Of a stretch of 64,000 nt of DNA, positions 44,862-54,669 are shown piece after piece. Where the stretch lies: the NCBI RefSeq assembly GCF_031458255.1, contig NZ_JAVDYC010000001.1:3419001-3483000 (forward strand), in the 5' to 3' direction. The stretch is from Catenuloplanes niger. GTDB taxonomy: Bacteria; Actinomycetota; Actinomycetes; Mycobacteriales; Micromonosporaceae. The position numbers and the translations under genes are program-made. Each line of letters begins with the position of its first letter. Positions within the stretch are counted from its first letter, which is position 1. Under the pieces are notes generated by a model that worked only from the letters and a program-made list of their open reading frames with translations, was not told the DNA's origin and did no database searches.

Positions 44862-46540
44862 TGGAAGAAGTGCCGGGCCCCGGTGAAGTACATCGTGATG
44901 CCGGCCTTCTGCGCGGCCGCGATGACCTCGTCGTCGCGGACCGAGCCGCCGGGCTGGACCACCGCGCGGACGCCCGCCTCGGTGAGAACCTCCAGGCCGT
45001 CCGCGAACGGGAAGAACGCGTCCGAGGCCGCGACCGCGCCGCGGGCCCGGTCGGCACCGGCGCGGGAGACCGCGAGCCGGGCCGAGTCGACCCGGTTGAC
45101 CTGGCCCATGCCGACGCCGACGGTGGCGCCGTCCGCGGCGAGCAGGATCGCGTTGCTCTTCACGGCGCGGACCGCGCGCCAGGCGAAGGCCAGCTCGTCG
45201 AGCAGCTCCGCGGACGCGGACTCGCCCGCGACCAGGCGCCACGCGGACGGTGCGTCACCGGGCGCGTCGATGCCGTCCCGGGTCTGCGCCAGGAGACCGC
45301 CGCTGACCTGCCGGAACTCGACGGAGGCCGGGGCCCACGCGGGTGCGACCAGGATGCGCAGGTTCTTCTTGGCCTGCAGCACCTCGACCGCGCCGTCCTC
45401 GTACCCGGGCGCGACCAGGACCTCGGTGAAGATCTCGGTGACCTGCCGGGCCATCTCGACCGTGACCGGGCGGTTGACCGCGATGACGCCGCCGAACGCG
45501 GAGACCGGGTCGCATGCGTGCGCCTTGCGGTGCGCCTCCGCGACGTCACCGGCGAACGAGACCGCGATGCCGCACGGGTTCGCGTGCTTGATGATCGCGA
45601 CGGCCGCGTCGGCCATGTCGTTCGCGGCGCGCCAGGCCGCGTCCGCGTCGACGTAGTTGTTGTAGGACATCTCCTTGCCGTGCAGCTGTTCGGCCTGCGC
45701 GAGGCCGGCCGGCGCGGCCGGGTCGGCGTAGAGCGCCGCCTTCTGGTGCGGGTTCTCGCCGTAGCGGAGCACGGCGGACCGGCGCAGCGCGAGACCGGCG
45801 AACTCCGGCCACCATGCCTCGGACGGGTTCAGCTCCTGCGCGACCCACTCGGCGACGGCCGTGTCGTACTCCGCGATGTCCGCGAACGCGCGGGCCGCGA
45901 GTGCCCGGCGCTGCTGCAGCGTGAAGCCGCCTTCGGCAAGGGCCGATTCCACCAGCGGGTACGCCCGGGGGTCGGTCACCACGGCCAGCGACGCGTGGTT
46001 CTTCGCGGCCGCGCGGACCATGGCCGGTCCGCCGATGTCGATCTGCTCGATGGTCTCCTCGACCCCGGCCCCGGAGGCGACCGTCTCCTGGAACGGGTAG
46101 AGGTTGGAGACGAGCAGGTCGAACCCGGCGATGCCCAGGTCGGCGAGCTGCGTGCGGTGCGACTCCAGCCGGGTGTCCGCGAGCAGGCCCGCGTGCACCT
46201 TCGGGTGCAGCGTCTTGACCCGTCCGTCCAGGCACTCGGGGAAACCGGTGAGCTCCTCCACCCGGGTCACCGGCACACCGGTCGCGGCGATGGTCGAGGC
46301 GGTCGACCCGGTGGAGACGATCTCGACACCGGCCGCGTGCAGCGCCGCGGCGAGCTCGACCAGGCCGGTCTTGTCGTAGACGCTGACCAGCGCGCGGCGC
46401 AGCGGCCGGCGGAAGTGCTCGTCCGCGGCGGCCAGCGTGTCGCCCGCGGCGACCGCCTCGCCCGAGGTGGCGGCGCCGACCGCGCCGGTGGCGGACACCG
46501 CGGCCGTCACGACCGAGGCCTCACCTGGGGTGAGTGTCAT
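44858..46540 (-). CDS. purH: Bifunctional AICAR transformylase / IMP cyclohydrolase
   Basis: 560 residues from ATG 46540, overlapping the purN stop (ATGA). It performs the last two steps of IMP synthesis. After a variable 45-residue Ala-rich extension, the MGS-fold cyclohydrolase domain ([36 protein letters not shown]) runs to about 185. The transformylase domain follows with [34 protein letters not shown] (catalytic Lys-His) and [12 protein letters not shown], ending ARHFFH. The purN-purH pair is an operon driven from upstream of purN. Confidence 0.97.
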   Translation of the reverse strand: MTLTPGEASVVTAAVSATGAVGAATSGEAVAAGDTLAAADEHFRRPLRRALVSVYDKTGLVELAAALHAAGVEIVSTGSTASTIAATGVPVTRVEELTGFPECLDGRVKTLHPKVHAGLLADTRLESHRTQLADLGIAGFDLLVSNLYPFQETVASGAGVEETIEQIDIGGPAMVRAAAKNHASLAVVTDPRAYPLVESALAEGGFTLQQRRALAARAFADIAEYDTAVAEWVAQELNPSEAWWPEFAGLALRRSAVLRYGENPHQKAALYADPAAPAGLAQAEQLHGKEMSYNNYVDADAAWRAANDMADAAVAIIKHANPCGIAVSFAGDVAEAHRKAHACDPVSAFGGVIAVNRPVTVEMARQVTEIFTEVLVAPGYEDGAVEVLQAKKNLRILVAPAWAPASVEFRQVSGGLLAQTRDGIDAPGDAPSAWRLVAGESASAELLDELAFAWRAVRAVKSNAILLAADGATVGVGMGQVNRVDSARLAVSRAGADRARGAVAASDAFFPFADGLEVLTEAGVRAVVQPGGSVRDDEVIAAAQKAGITMYFTGARHFFH

Positions 46541-47148
46541 GGAATGGTGACCTTTCTTCCCGTGATGGTCCAGCCTTCGCGGACCAGGCGCCCGACCTGC
46601 TCGACGAGCTGGCGGCGTTCGGCTTCCTTGATGCGCTCGGTGAGGTCGGCCTCGGTGTCGCCGTCGAGCACCGGCACGACGGTCTGCGCCACGATCGGCC
46701 CGGTGTCGACGCCCGCGTCCACGAAGAACAGCGTGGCGCCGGTGACCTTCACGCCGTACTCCAGCGCGTCGCGCGGGCCGTGGATGCCGGGGAACGACGG
46801 CAGCAGCGCGTTGTGCGTGTTGAGGTAGCGGTCGCCGAACGCGGTGAGGAACTCCGCGCCGACCAGCTTGAGGAACCCGGCAGAGATGATCAGGTCGGGC
46901 TTGTGCTCGGCGACGTGCGCGGTGAGCGCCGCGTCCCACTCGCCGCGGGTGGCGAAGTCCTTCACCCGGTCGACGAACGTGGGCACACCGGCCTGGGCCG
47001 CGATGTCGAGCCCGGCGATGCCGTCCCGGTCGGCGCCGACGGCCACCACGGTCGCGCCGTAGCCGGGGTCGGCGGACGCGTCGAGCAGCGCCTTGAGGTT
47101 GCTGCCCGAGCCGGAGATCAACACCACCAGTCGTGCGGGGGTATTCAC
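46537..47148 (-). CDS. purN: Phosphoribosylglycinamide formyltransferase
   Basis: 203 residues from GTG 47148. It transfers a formyl group from 10-formyl-THF to GAR in purine synthesis. The phosphate loop is [14 protein letters not shown]; the catalytic residues are Asn110, His112 and Asp148 in [12 protein letters not shown] and [17 protein letters not shown] box lies 6 nt upstream of the start, suggesting a leaderless mRNA. It is translationally coupled to purH. Confidence 0.97.
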   Translation of the reverse strand: MNTPARLVVLISGSGSNLKALLDASADPGYGATVVAVGADRDGIAGLDIAAQAGVPTFVDRVKDFATRGEWDAALTAHVAEHKPDLIISAGFLKLVGAEFLTAFGDRYLNTHNALLPSFPGIHGPRDALEYGVKVTGATLFFVDAGVDTGPIVAQTVVPVLDGDTEADLTERIKEAERRQLVEQVGRLVREGWTITGRKVTIP

Positions 47149-47154
47149 CCGAGC

Positions 47155-47183
47155 ACCCTACCGAGGCGGCCGGAGCGGCCCAA
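47155..47183 (-). promoter_or_regulatory. purN-purH promoter (TTGGGC-17-TAGGGT), leaderless
   Basis: On the minus strand TTGGGC (47183-47178) and TAGGGT (47160-47155) are separated by 17 bp, and the GTG start of purN lies 6 nt beyond. The geometry fits a vegetative sigma-70-type promoter giving a leaderless transcript. Confidence 0.55.
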
Positions 47184-47228
47184 ACGTCGGGTGTCCCGGG
47201 TGTGACACACGATGGACCGGCTCCGCGT

Positions 47229-48623
47229 TCAGCTCGCCGGCGGCGTACCCGTGCGGGGTCTTCCGGTCCTTGCTCCCGCGGCGAACATGCGCGAGGCGAT
47301 CGCGCCGGCCAGCGCGCCCACGGTCACCACGCCGGTGCCGATCAGGCCGACCTGCCACGCGGACGTGCCGAGCTCGGAGAGGCGCCCGCCGCCGAGCGGA
47401 CCGCCGGAGACGAACGCGGCCACGAACAGCACCACGCCCGCGACCGGCCCGGACGTGGCCGCGGCCGCGGTGAGCCGGCGCCAGGGCACCACGCGTGGCG
47501 GCCGGGACGGGTCACGACCGGCCCGCCGCAGCCGCCGGTGCAGCAGCCAGCCGGCCAGCATCGCGGCGATCAGCGGCACCGCGGGCAGCGCGGCGCCGAG
47601 GCCACCGAGCGGCCCGGACGGAAGACCCGCCACCAACGGTACGGTCGGCAGCGCCCCCACGCTGACCTGCGTTATCTGCACCGTGGTGTGGGTACCGAGG
47701 GAGAAGCCGGGCCCGAGCAGGTAGCCGACCGCCCAGATCGCGGCGTTCGGCGCGTAGGCGAGGCTGACCAGCGTGATGCCCGCCTGCCCGGCCACCCCGG
47801 TCCGGTAGGCGCCGATCATGTCGCTGGCGTCGCCGCCGTTGAGCGCGATCGCGAGCCCGGTGCTCCCCGCGCCGGTGGCCAGGATCAACAGGCCACCCAC
47901 CACGCCGGTACGGACGGCGTCGCGCAGGTATCTCGGCAGGCGCGACGCCAGCTCGCCGAGCGCGCCCGTGGTCCGCAGCGCACCGGTCAGCGAGGCCAGC
48001 CCGCCGACCGCGAAGAGCGTGCCGAACGCGCGCAACGCGTTGACCTCCGGCCCACCGCCGGCACCGACCAGCAGCGCCGCGAGCAGCCCCAGCCCACCCC
48101 AGGCGAGACCGATCGCGCCGGCGACGGAGAACGCCTGCCGCATCGTGCCGTCGTCCCGCGCGCCGATGGCCCGGGTGACGTGCACGCCGGCCCGGGCCAG
48201 CCGCCAGGCGATCAGCACGGCCAGGCCGAGCGGCGCCAGGCCGACCGGGCCGAGCGACGTGCCCAGCGGTACGCCGTGTCCGAGCAGCCAGGCACCGAGC
48301 CCGACGATCACGGAGCCGCCGATCGAACCGGCGCCCTCGACGAGCTGCGCCAGCCACATGACGATCGCGACCGGCAGGTAGGAGACCAGGAACGCCCAGC
48401 CGGCGGCGACCACGGCGGCCACGGCGAGCGGCGCACGGCCGGCTCTCGCCCGGGCGCGGGCCCGTTGCAGCGGCAACCGCACGGTGTCCCGGGTGCGCAG
48501 ATCGCGGCCGTCGGACGCGTCGATGGGGACCGTGTCGCGGGCAGCGAGATAGGCGGCCTCGGCGTCGGTCAGCGTCTCGTCCGGCTGGGCGCCTGCGGCC
48601 GGACGGTCCGGGGTGCTCGGCAT
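47229..48623 (-). CDS. DUF6350 (PerM-like) multi-spanning membrane protein
   Basis: 464 residues from ATG 48623. A hydrophilic N-terminus of about 65 residues with an Arg-rich segment ([15 protein letters not shown]) is followed by about ten to twelve hydrophobic segments. Family and position between sucD and purN match the actinobacterial DUF6350 family, which includes mycobacterial PerM, implicated in cell division and persistence. No enzymatic motif is seen. Its role here is inferred from synteny. Confidence 0.82.
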   Translation of the reverse strand: MPSTPDRPAAGAQPDETLTDAEAAYLAARDTVPIDASDGRDLRTRDTVRLPLQRARARARAGRAPLAVAAVVAAGWAFLVSYLPVAIVMWLAQLVEGAGSIGGSVIVGLGAWLLGHGVPLGTSLGPVGLAPLGLAVLIAWRLARAGVHVTRAIGARDDGTMRQAFSVAGAIGLAWGGLGLLAALLVGAGGGPEVNALRAFGTLFAVGGLASLTGALRTTGALGELASRLPRYLRDAVRTGVVGGLLILATGAGSTGLAIALNGGDASDMIGAYRTGVAGQAGITLVSLAYAPNAAIWAVGYLLGPGFSLGTHTTVQITQVSVGALPTVPLVAGLPSGPLGGLGAALPAVPLIAAMLAGWLLHRRLRRAGRDPSRPPRVVPWRRLTAAAATSGPVAGVVLFVAAFVSGGPLGGGRLSELGTSAWQVGLIGTGVVTVGALAGAIASRMFAAGARTGRPRTGTPPAS

Positions 48624-48663
48624 CGGTGCCTACTTTTCCACGTCAGCCCTGTTCTGGCTAAGG

Positions 48664-48697
48664 AAAACCCCCGCCGAGTGTCCTCACTCGACGGGGG
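48664..48697 (-). terminator. Intrinsic terminator of sucCD, with T-run
   Basis: A 13-bp stem with one mismatch (arms 48668-48680 and 48685-48697) and loop TCCT (plus strand) is followed on the minus strand by TTTT. It is one of the few in this window with a classical T-run, 54 nt after the sucD stop. Confidence 0.88.
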
Positions 48698-48750
48698 CTG
48701 TGACGCACCACTCAGTGCTCGGGGCGAAACCGCGATCACGAAAGCGGCAT

Positions 48751-49632
48751 TCAGCTCATGATCTCCCGCATCAGGCGAGCGGTCTCGGACGGCGTCTTGC
48801 CGACCTTGACGCCGGCCGCCTCGAGCGCGACCTTCTTCGCGTCCGCGGTGCCGGCCGAACCGGAGATGATCGCACCGGCGTGGCCCATGGTCTTCCCGGG
48901 CGGGGCGGTGAAGCCCGCGATGTAGCCGACGACCGGCTTCGTCACGTGCGCCTTGATGAAGTCGGCGGCCCGCTCCTCCGCGTCGCCACCGATCTCACCG
49001 ATCATGACGATCGCGTCGGTGTCCGGGTCCTCCTGGAACGCCTTGAGCGCGTCGATGTGCGTGGTGCCGATGACCGGGTCACCGCCGATGCCGACCGCGG
49101 TGGAGAAGCCGATGTCCCGCAGCTCGTACATCAGCTGGTAGGTCAGCGTGCCGCTCTTGGAGACCAGGCCGATCCGGCCGGCGCCGGTGATGTCGCCGGG
49201 GATGATGCCGGCGTTCGACTGGCCGGGCGACGCGATGCCGGGGCAGTTCGGGCCGATGATCCGGGTCTTCTGACCCTTCGCCACGTTGTGCGCCCAGAAC
49301 GCGGCGCTGTCGTGCACCGGGATGCCCTCGGTGATCACGATGGCCAGGCCGATCTCGGCGTCGATCGCCTCGATCACCGCGGCCTTGGAGAACGCCGGCG
49401 GCACGAAGATGACGGTGACGTCCGCACCGGTCTTCTCCATGGCCTCCTTGACGGTGCCGAAGACCGGAAGCTGGGTGCCGTCGAAGTCGAGCGTCTGCCC
49501 GGCCTTCTTCGGGTTGGTGCCACCGACCACGTTCGTGCCCGCGGCGAGCATGCGCTTGGTGTGCTTGGTGCCCTCGGACCCGGTGATGCCCTGGACGATG
49601 ACCTTGGAGTCCTTGGTGAGCCAGATAGCCAT
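48751..49632 (-). CDS. sucD: Succinyl-CoA synthetase, alpha subunit
   Basis: 293 residues from ATG 49632. With SucC it converts succinyl-CoA to succinate with nucleotide triphosphate formation. The CoA-binding domain has [19 protein letters not shown] and [10 protein letters not shown]. The phospho-histidine lies at about residue 251 in [16 protein letters not shown]. Five bases separate it from sucC, so the two form an operon. Confidence 0.98.
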   Translation of the reverse strand: MAIWLTKDSKVIVQGITGSEGTKHTKRMLAAGTNVVGGTNPKKAGQTLDFDGTQLPVFGTVKEAMEKTGADVTVIFVPPAFSKAAVIEAIDAEIGLAIVITEGIPVHDSAAFWAHNVAKGQKTRIIGPNCPGIASPGQSNAGIIPGDITGAGRIGLVSKSGTLTYQLMYELRDIGFSTAVGIGGDPVIGTTHIDALKAFQEDPDTDAIVMIGEIGGDAEERAADFIKAHVTKPVVGYIAGFTAPPGKTMGHAGAIISGSAGTADAKKVALEAAGVKVGKTPSETARLMREIMS

Positions 49633-49637
49633 TGTCG

Positions 49638-50816
49638 TCAGACCCCCGCAGCCGCGAGCTCGGCGGCACGCGCGGCCGCACCGTCCATGGTGTCGACCCG
49701 CTCGACGAGCGGGTTCGCGGCCGAGTCCAGGATCGCGCGGCCGGCCTCCGCGTTGTTGCCGTCCAGTCGGACGACGAGCGGCTTGGTGACCTGCTCGCCC
49801 CGGTCGGCCAGCAGCTGCAGCGCCTGCAGGATGCCGTTCGCGACCGCGTCGCAGGCGGTGATGCCGCCGAAGACGTTGACGAAGACGGACTTCACGGCCG
49901 GGTCGGAGAGGACGATCTCCAGGCCGTTCGCCATCACGGTGGCGCTCGCGCCGCCGCCGATGTCGAGGAAGTTCGCCGGCTTCACGCCACCGTGGTTCTC
50001 ACCGGCGTAGGCGACCACGTCGAGCGTGGACATGACCAGGCCCGCGCCGTTGCCGATGATGCCGACGGAACCGTCGAGCTTCACGTAGTTGAGGTTCTTC
50101 TCCTTGGCCGCCTGCTCCAGCGGGTCGACCGAGGCCGCGTCGACGAAGCCCTCCTGGTCCGCGTGCCGGAAGTGCGAGTTCTCGTCCAGCGTGACCTTGG
50201 CGTCCAGGCAGAGGACCTTGCCCTCCGGCGTCTTGGCCAGCGGGTTCACCTCGACCAGCGTGGCGTCCTCCTTGATGAAGGCCACCCACAGCTTCTGCGC
50301 GATGTCGACGATCTGCTCGGACACGTCGGCCGGGAACTTGGCGGCCGCGACGATCTCGCGCGCCTTCGCCTCGTCCACGCCCTGGATCGCGTCGATCTGG
50401 ATCTTCGCGACCTTGTCCGGGTCGGTCTCGGCGACCGTCTCGATCTCCATGCCGCCCGCGACGCTGGCGATGCACAGGAACGTGCGGTTCGCCCGGTCGA
50501 GCAGGTAGGAGAGGTAGTACTCCTCGGCGATGTCAGCGGTGACGGTCAACATGACCTTGTGCACCGTGTGACCCTTGATGTCCATCCCGAGGATGTCCGT
50601 CGCGCGGGCGGTCGCCTCTTCGACGCCCTCGGCCAGCTTGACGCCGCCGGCCTTACCGCGGCCACCGACCTTCACCTGCGCCTTGACAACGACCCGGCCG
50701 CCGAGACGCTCGGCGATCGCGCGGGCCTCCTCGGGGGTCGTGGCGACGCCACCGCTCAGCACGGGCAGGCCGTGCCGCTCGAATAGCTCGCGCCCCTGGT
50801 ACTCATACAGGTCCAC
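49638..50816 (-). CDS. sucC: Succinyl-CoA synthetase, beta subunit
   Basis: 392 residues from GTG 50816 ([16 protein letters not shown]), the conserved family start; a GTG at 50834 would add six residues. ATP-grasp domain motifs are [20 protein letters not shown] and [20 protein letters not shown]; the CoA-ligase domain has [22 protein letters not shown] and [13 protein letters not shown]. It forms the heterodimeric enzyme with SucD. Confidence 0.97.
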   Translation of the reverse strand: MDLYEYQGRELFERHGLPVLSGGVATTPEEARAIAERLGGRVVVKAQVKVGGRGKAGGVKLAEGVEEATARATDILGMDIKGHTVHKVMLTVTADIAEEYYLSYLLDRANRTFLCIASVAGGMEIETVAETDPDKVAKIQIDAIQGVDEAKAREIVAAAKFPADVSEQIVDIAQKLWVAFIKEDATLVEVNPLAKTPEGKVLCLDAKVTLDENSHFRHADQEGFVDAASVDPLEQAAKEKNLNYVKLDGSVGIIGNGAGLVMSTLDVVAYAGENHGGVKPANFLDIGGGASATVMANGLEIVLSDPAVKSVFVNVFGGITACDAVANGILQALQLLADRGEQVTKPLVVRLDGNNAEAGRAILDSAANPLVERVDTMDGAAARAAELAAAGV

Positions 50817-51267
50817 TTGCGCGTCCCGATTCACTCCGCGGCACCCCGGCGCCGCTGCCAGCGTGGATGTGCACCGCTCATCCGGTGATGAGAAGGTGCC
50901 TTTCCCGTCACCCTAGCGACCTGGGCACTCCGCACTGCCAGGCGGGTACATGGTGTGCGGTACTGCACATTCCGCCCGTCGCACAGTTGTCGGTGCAGGC
51001 GGTGGCGTTGGGACACGAGTTACGCCAAAAATCGCGTAGCCGGTTCCGTAACCCCTGTTCAGAGGGCGTCGTTGAGTCAGATGTCAGCGCACCGCACAGC
51101 GGCGGCGGGACGAGAAAGCGGCCGATGCCCTGTCGGTCGAGGGGTGGCGGCGGGGCATCGCGCATAGAGGGGCCGGACGTGTGAGGGGTGCGTCCGGCCC
51201 TTCCCTATTTCCGCATTTCCCGTCGAAATCGGGCGGCGGCCGCCACCGAATGGGGCAGCCACCGGGC
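50817..51267. other. Intergenic region upstream of sucC
   Basis: No gene seen. Probable sucCD control region: TAGGGT occurs on the minus strand at 50915-50910 without a convincing -35. A GTACTGCA sequence (50960-50967) is shared with the icd palindrome. The right end holds the hairpin 51170-51200. Confidence 0.4.
51170..51200 (-). terminator. Hairpin after the B12-binding protein gene
   Basis: Arms GGGCCGGACG (51170-51179) and CGTCCGGCCC (51191-51200) form a perfect 10-bp stem with an 11-nt loop, 67 nt past the stop of the minus-strand gene at 51268. Confidence 0.65.
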
Positions 51268-51681
51268 CTATTTACTGTCCGCCGGGATTCCCGCCACATT
51301 CGCGCGCACCCAGTCGACGATCGACTGCATGGTGGCACCGGGGCCGAAGATTTTCGCCACCCCGATCCGCTCCAGTTCCGGGATGTCCGCGCCCGGAATG
51401 ATGCCGCCGCCGAACACCACGATGTCGTCGACGCCGCGCTCGGCCAGCAGCTCGACCACCCGCCGGAACAGCGTCATGTGCGCACCGGAGAGCACGGACA
51501 GCCCGACCGCGTCCGCGTCCTCCTGGATCGCGGTCTCCACGATCTGCTCCGGCGTCTGGTGCAGACCGGTGTAGACGACCTCCATACCGGCGTCCCGGAG
51601 CGCCCGTGCGACCACCTTCGCGCCGCGATCGTGCCCGTCCAGGCCCGGCTTCGCGACCACAACCCGAATTCGCGGTTCCAT
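51268..51681 (-). CDS. Stand-alone cobalamin-binding subunit (IcmB-like)
   Basis: 137 residues from ATG 51681. It is a complete B12-binding domain of the methylmalonyl/isobutyryl-CoA mutase class. The base-off/His-on motif is Asp15-x-His17-x-x-Gly20 in [19 protein letters not shown] and [16 protein letters not shown] complete the fold. The length equals that of the separate small subunit of isobutyryl-CoA mutase in streptomycetes, which sits near sucC there. The large catalytic subunit is not in the window, so it must be supplied from another locus. Confidence 0.88.
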   Translation of the reverse strand: MEPRIRVVVAKPGLDGHDRGAKVVARALRDAGMEVVYTGLHQTPEQIVETAIQEDADAVGLSVLSGAHMTLFRRVVELLAERGVDDIVVFGGGIIPGADIPELERIGVAKIFGPGATMQSIVDWVRANVAGIPADSK

Positions 51682-52081
51682 AGCTGCCGCACCTCTATTC
51701 AGTGATGAGAGATGTCCACAGAGCTACCTTAACGATCGTGCAGCCCCTAGGGGATGGACCGATGCGCAATCGGGTCGTCACTCGATGAAGTAGCCGCCGT
51801 CACATCACGTTAGGTATGGGCGAAAATTACGCAGCGCCACTAACGACGGGGGGTACAAATGGTTACGAATTCCGGCATTCTGCGCCATGACGTCGCACAC
51901 CCAGTCAGCAAATCGGCTGCAGAACTTGTGACCGGCCCACCGCTTGGCTACCGTGTCCAACGGCTGTCAACCGGGATACCCCGGACCGGCGGTCTAAACC
52001 AGCCAGTGTTCACCCACGGTCAGCGCCCGGCAGTCCGGAGCGCGAAAGCACCGGCGAGTGGACAGATATCGGAGGGTGTAC
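51682..52081. other. Long leader/intergenic region upstream of an M23 peptidase gene
   Basis: No supported gene. AT-richer than its neighbours. A TAGGTAT box at 51811-51817 could start a roughly 260-nt leader. A small CCGGG-ATAC-CCCGG hairpin is at about 51972-51985. The leader is long enough for a regulatory RNA, but no known consensus was recognised. Confidence 0.4.
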
Positions 52082-52822
52082 GTGCGTCAGCGGCTTTCAT
52101 CCGAGCCAGACCGCTATCGCGGTCGACGTCGCGTACCTACTGTTCCCGGAAGCCGCTACGCGGCGGTGGTGACCACCGCACTGGTGGGCGCGGGAGTGGT
52201 GGCCCTGGGCGCGGGCGCCGCGCTGGACGACGCCAAGGGCGTCGACACCACCGCGCTGAAGAACTCGCTGGACAGCGCGACCACCGCGGAGGAACTCGCC
52301 GAGCGCGAAGCGAGCGCCGAGCGCTCCACGCGTGACAGCGACCGCGAGGAGTCCGCGGACGCGGGCCTCGCCACCTCGCTGGCCGACTCCCCCGATGCCT
52401 GGCTCCTTCCGCTGCACGGATACGACTTCACCGCGCCGTACGGCATCCGGTGGAACGAGGTCCACCAGGGCATCGACCTGGCCGCCCAGGAGGGCACGCC
52501 GTACAAGGCCGTTCACGGTGGCACCGTGAAGCTGGCCGGGTGGTACGGCGGGTACGGCTACGCAGTCATTGTCGACCACGGCGACGGCGTCGAGACCATA
52601 TATGGACACTCTTCGCAGCTCATGGTCGAGGCGGGTCAGCAGGTCAAGGCCGGCGACACGCTCGGCCTGGTCGGCGACACGGGCCACTCCTACGGCGCGC
52701 ACCTCCACCTGGAGATCCACGTCGACGGCGAGCCCCGCGACCCCGTGCCGCTGCTGCGCGAGAAGGGCGTCGACATCCAGCTCGAGGTCGAGCAGGTCTA
52801 CGGCGCCGTGACGGCGCCCTGA
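52082..52822 (+). CDS. M23-family peptidase, membrane-anchored
   Basis: 246 residues from GTG 52082, with GGAGG at 52071-52075 (a GTG at 52058 is less likely). A basic N-terminus precedes a transmembrane/signal segment (residues 26-48) and a charged helical linker (about 55-95). The LytM/M23 domain has His128-x3-Asp132 (VHQGIDLA), GYGYAVIVDHGDG, YGHSS, and His207-x-His209 (GAHLHLEI). It cleaves peptidoglycan cross-bridges or acts as a cell-wall regulator. All zinc ligands are present, so it should be active. Confidence 0.92.
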   Translation: MRQRLSSEPDRYRGRRRVPTVPGSRYAAVVTTALVGAGVVALGAGAALDDAKGVDTTALKNSLDSATTAEELAEREASAERSTRDSDREESADAGLATSLADSPDAWLLPLHGYDFTAPYGIRWNEVHQGIDLAAQEGTPYKAVHGGTVKLAGWYGGYGYAVIVDHGDGVETIYGHSSQLMVEAGQQVKAGDTLGLVGDTGHSYGAHLHLEIHVDGEPRDPVPLLREKGVDIQLEVEQVYGAVTAP

Positions 52823-53093
52823 CGCTCCGCTCTTCGTTACCGCCCTTCCCGTACGGGGAGGGCGGTTTTTCGTCTACCCCAGGTTTTCGCTGTTCATCAT
52901 GTCACTGGCCGAAGTGTGTGCTGGCACACGACGGGCGCCGGCCAATTTCGGGACGCCCGGGCCGCCGACCGGACAAATCCACCTCGATCGGGACTGATAC
53001 GGATCGATCCTGTCGGGTATCACCTAGCGGGTCATAGCGTGATCGTTCAGCATTCTTCGTCATTGCTGCTGTTCAGCCGACGGAGGTGCGCCC

Positions 53094-54668
53094 GTGTACG
53101 ACGACCCGGACACCGGCACGATCACGGCCCCGGACGACCGGGCGACCCCCGGCGCCGTGGCCGGCCCCGAGGCCCCGGCCCTGCCGGTGCTCCCTGCCGC
53201 GCCAGAGTTCCCGGCGGTGCGGGCGTTCCCGGCGGTGCCGGCGTTCCCGGCCCGGCCGGAGACCGCGGCCGAGCCGGAGTTGCGGGCCCGCCCGCAGACC
53301 GCCGCCCGACCGGCGATCCTGGCCCCGACGGATGCCGCCGTCCAGCCGGAGTTCCCGGCCCTCCCGCAGACCGCCGACCAGCCGGAGATCCTGGCCCTGC
53401 CGCCCGCCGGGCCTGGGGCCGCCGCCGGGACGGAGCTCCCGGCCATGTCGCGGACGGCCACCCGTCCGGAGTTCCCGGCCCTTCCGCAGACCACCGCCCG
53501 GCCGCAGGCCGCCCAGCCGGAGGCCCGGCCGCAGGCCGCCCAGCCAGAGACCCAGCCGCAGGCTGACCAGACGCAGGCCGGCCTGCGCGAGGCACCGGTC
53601 ATCCCCGGGCCGCGACTGCCGGCCGCCCCTCGGCTCATCCCCGCGCCGCGGCGCAGCCCCGAAGTCCGGACGGTTCCCGGGGGCCGGCGGGCCGCCGACG
53701 AGCCGCGACTGCCGGCCGCCCCTCGGCTCATCCCCGCGCCGCGGCGCAGCCCCGAGGCCCGGACGGTTCCCGAGGGCCGGCGGGCCGCCGACGATCAGCT
53801 CGTTCCCGGCGATGCCGGGCGGCCGAAGGACCGTGCCGGGCGGCATCGGCGGCTGCCCGGCCGGCACCGTCACCGCCCGCGGCTCGCCGAACTGAAGGGC
53901 GGCGCGCACCGGCGACCGGATCAGAAGGCCGCTCAGCTTCGCCAGGCGGCCGCGGCGACGCTCGCGGTCACCGGGATGGCCGTCACCGGTGCCGCGACGC
54001 TCCACGGCGCCGTCACCGGCCCCGACGACGTCACGCGGGCCGCACCGGCCGCGGTCGTGGACGCGCTGGAGGAGCGTGCCGCCGCCGCGTCCGCCGCCAA
54101 CCGCTCCGCCGAGCGGGTCCCGGCGAGCGCGTCGGCCGCGCCGGCCGCCACGTCCCCGGTCACCCCGGCCGCCACGTCTCCAGCGCCGGCCGCAAGTCCC
54201 ACGCCGGACAAGCCGAGCCCCGGCCGGTCACCGTCGCCGTCGCCGAGCCGGACGAGCAAGCCTGCGGCCAAGGCCTGGGTGGATCCGATGCCGGAGGGCC
54301 GCACCACGTCCTGCTTCGGCCGCCGCTGGGGCAAGCTGCACGCCGGCATCGACCTGGCCGCGGCCAGCGGCACCCGGGTCCGCACGGCCGGCGCCGGCAC
54401 CGTGGTCACGGCCGGCGCGAACTACGGCGGCTACGGCCTGTCCGTGCTCGTCGACCACGGCAACGGTTTCTACACGCACTATGCGCACCTGTCCCGGGTC
54501 GCGGTCTCGCCCGGTGACCGGGTCACGCCCGGCCAGACCATCGGCGCGGAGGGCTCCACCGGCAACTCCACCGGGCCGCACCTGCACTTCGAGGTGCACG
54601 ACGGCATGTGGAACCAGGTCGACCCGGCCGCCTGGATGGCGGACCGCGGCGTCGACCTGGGCTGCTGA
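53094..54668 (+). CDS. M23-family peptidase with long Pro/Ala-rich N-terminus
   Basis: 524 residues from GTG 53094 (GGAGG 7 nt upstream). Residues 1-180 are Pro/Ala/Glu-rich low complexity with PEFPALPQT-type repeats. Residues about 173-234 are a 31-residue segment in two tandem copies, encoded by a 93-bp DNA duplication. A single transmembrane segment lies at about 285-306, then a Ser/Pro linker and the M23 domain with His416-x3-Asp420 (HAGIDLAA), HYAHLS and His496-x-His498 (HLHFEV). The topology implies a cytoplasmic disordered arm and an external peptidase. All catalytic residues are intact. Confidence 0.88.
   Translation: MYDDPDTGTITAPDDRATPGAVAGPEAPALPVLPAAPEFPAVRAFPAVPAFPARPETAAEPELRARPQTAARPAILAPTDAAVQPEFPALPQTADQPEILALPPAGPGAAAGTELPAMSRTATRPEFPALPQTTARPQAAQPEARPQAAQPETQPQADQTQAGLREAPVIPGPRLPAAPRLIPAPRRSPEVRTVPGGRRAADEPRLPAAPRLIPAPRRSPEARTVPEGRRAADDQLVPGDAGRPKDRAGRHRRLPGRHRHRPRLAELKGGAHRRPDQKAAQLRQAAAATLAVTGMAVTGAATLHGAVTGPDDVTRAAPAAVVDALEERAAAASAANRSAERVPASASAAPAATSPVTPAATSPAPAASPTPDKPSPGRSPSPSPSRTSKPAAKAWVDPMPEGRTTSCFGRRWGKLHAGIDLAAASGTRVRTAGAGTVVTAGANYGGYGLSVLVDHGNGFYTHYAHLSRVAVSPGDRVTPGQTIGAEGSTGNSTGPHLHFEVHDGMWNQVDPAAWMADRGVDLGC
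53610..53795 (+). repeat. 93-bp tandem duplication within the M23 peptidase gene
   Basis: Two in-frame copies (53610-53702 and 53703-53795) are nearly identical at DNA level, encoding PRLPAAPRLIPAPRRSPE and its continuation twice. The few differences give V/A, G/E and terminal changes, indicating a recent duplication. Confidence 0.9.
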
Positions 54669-54669
54669 C

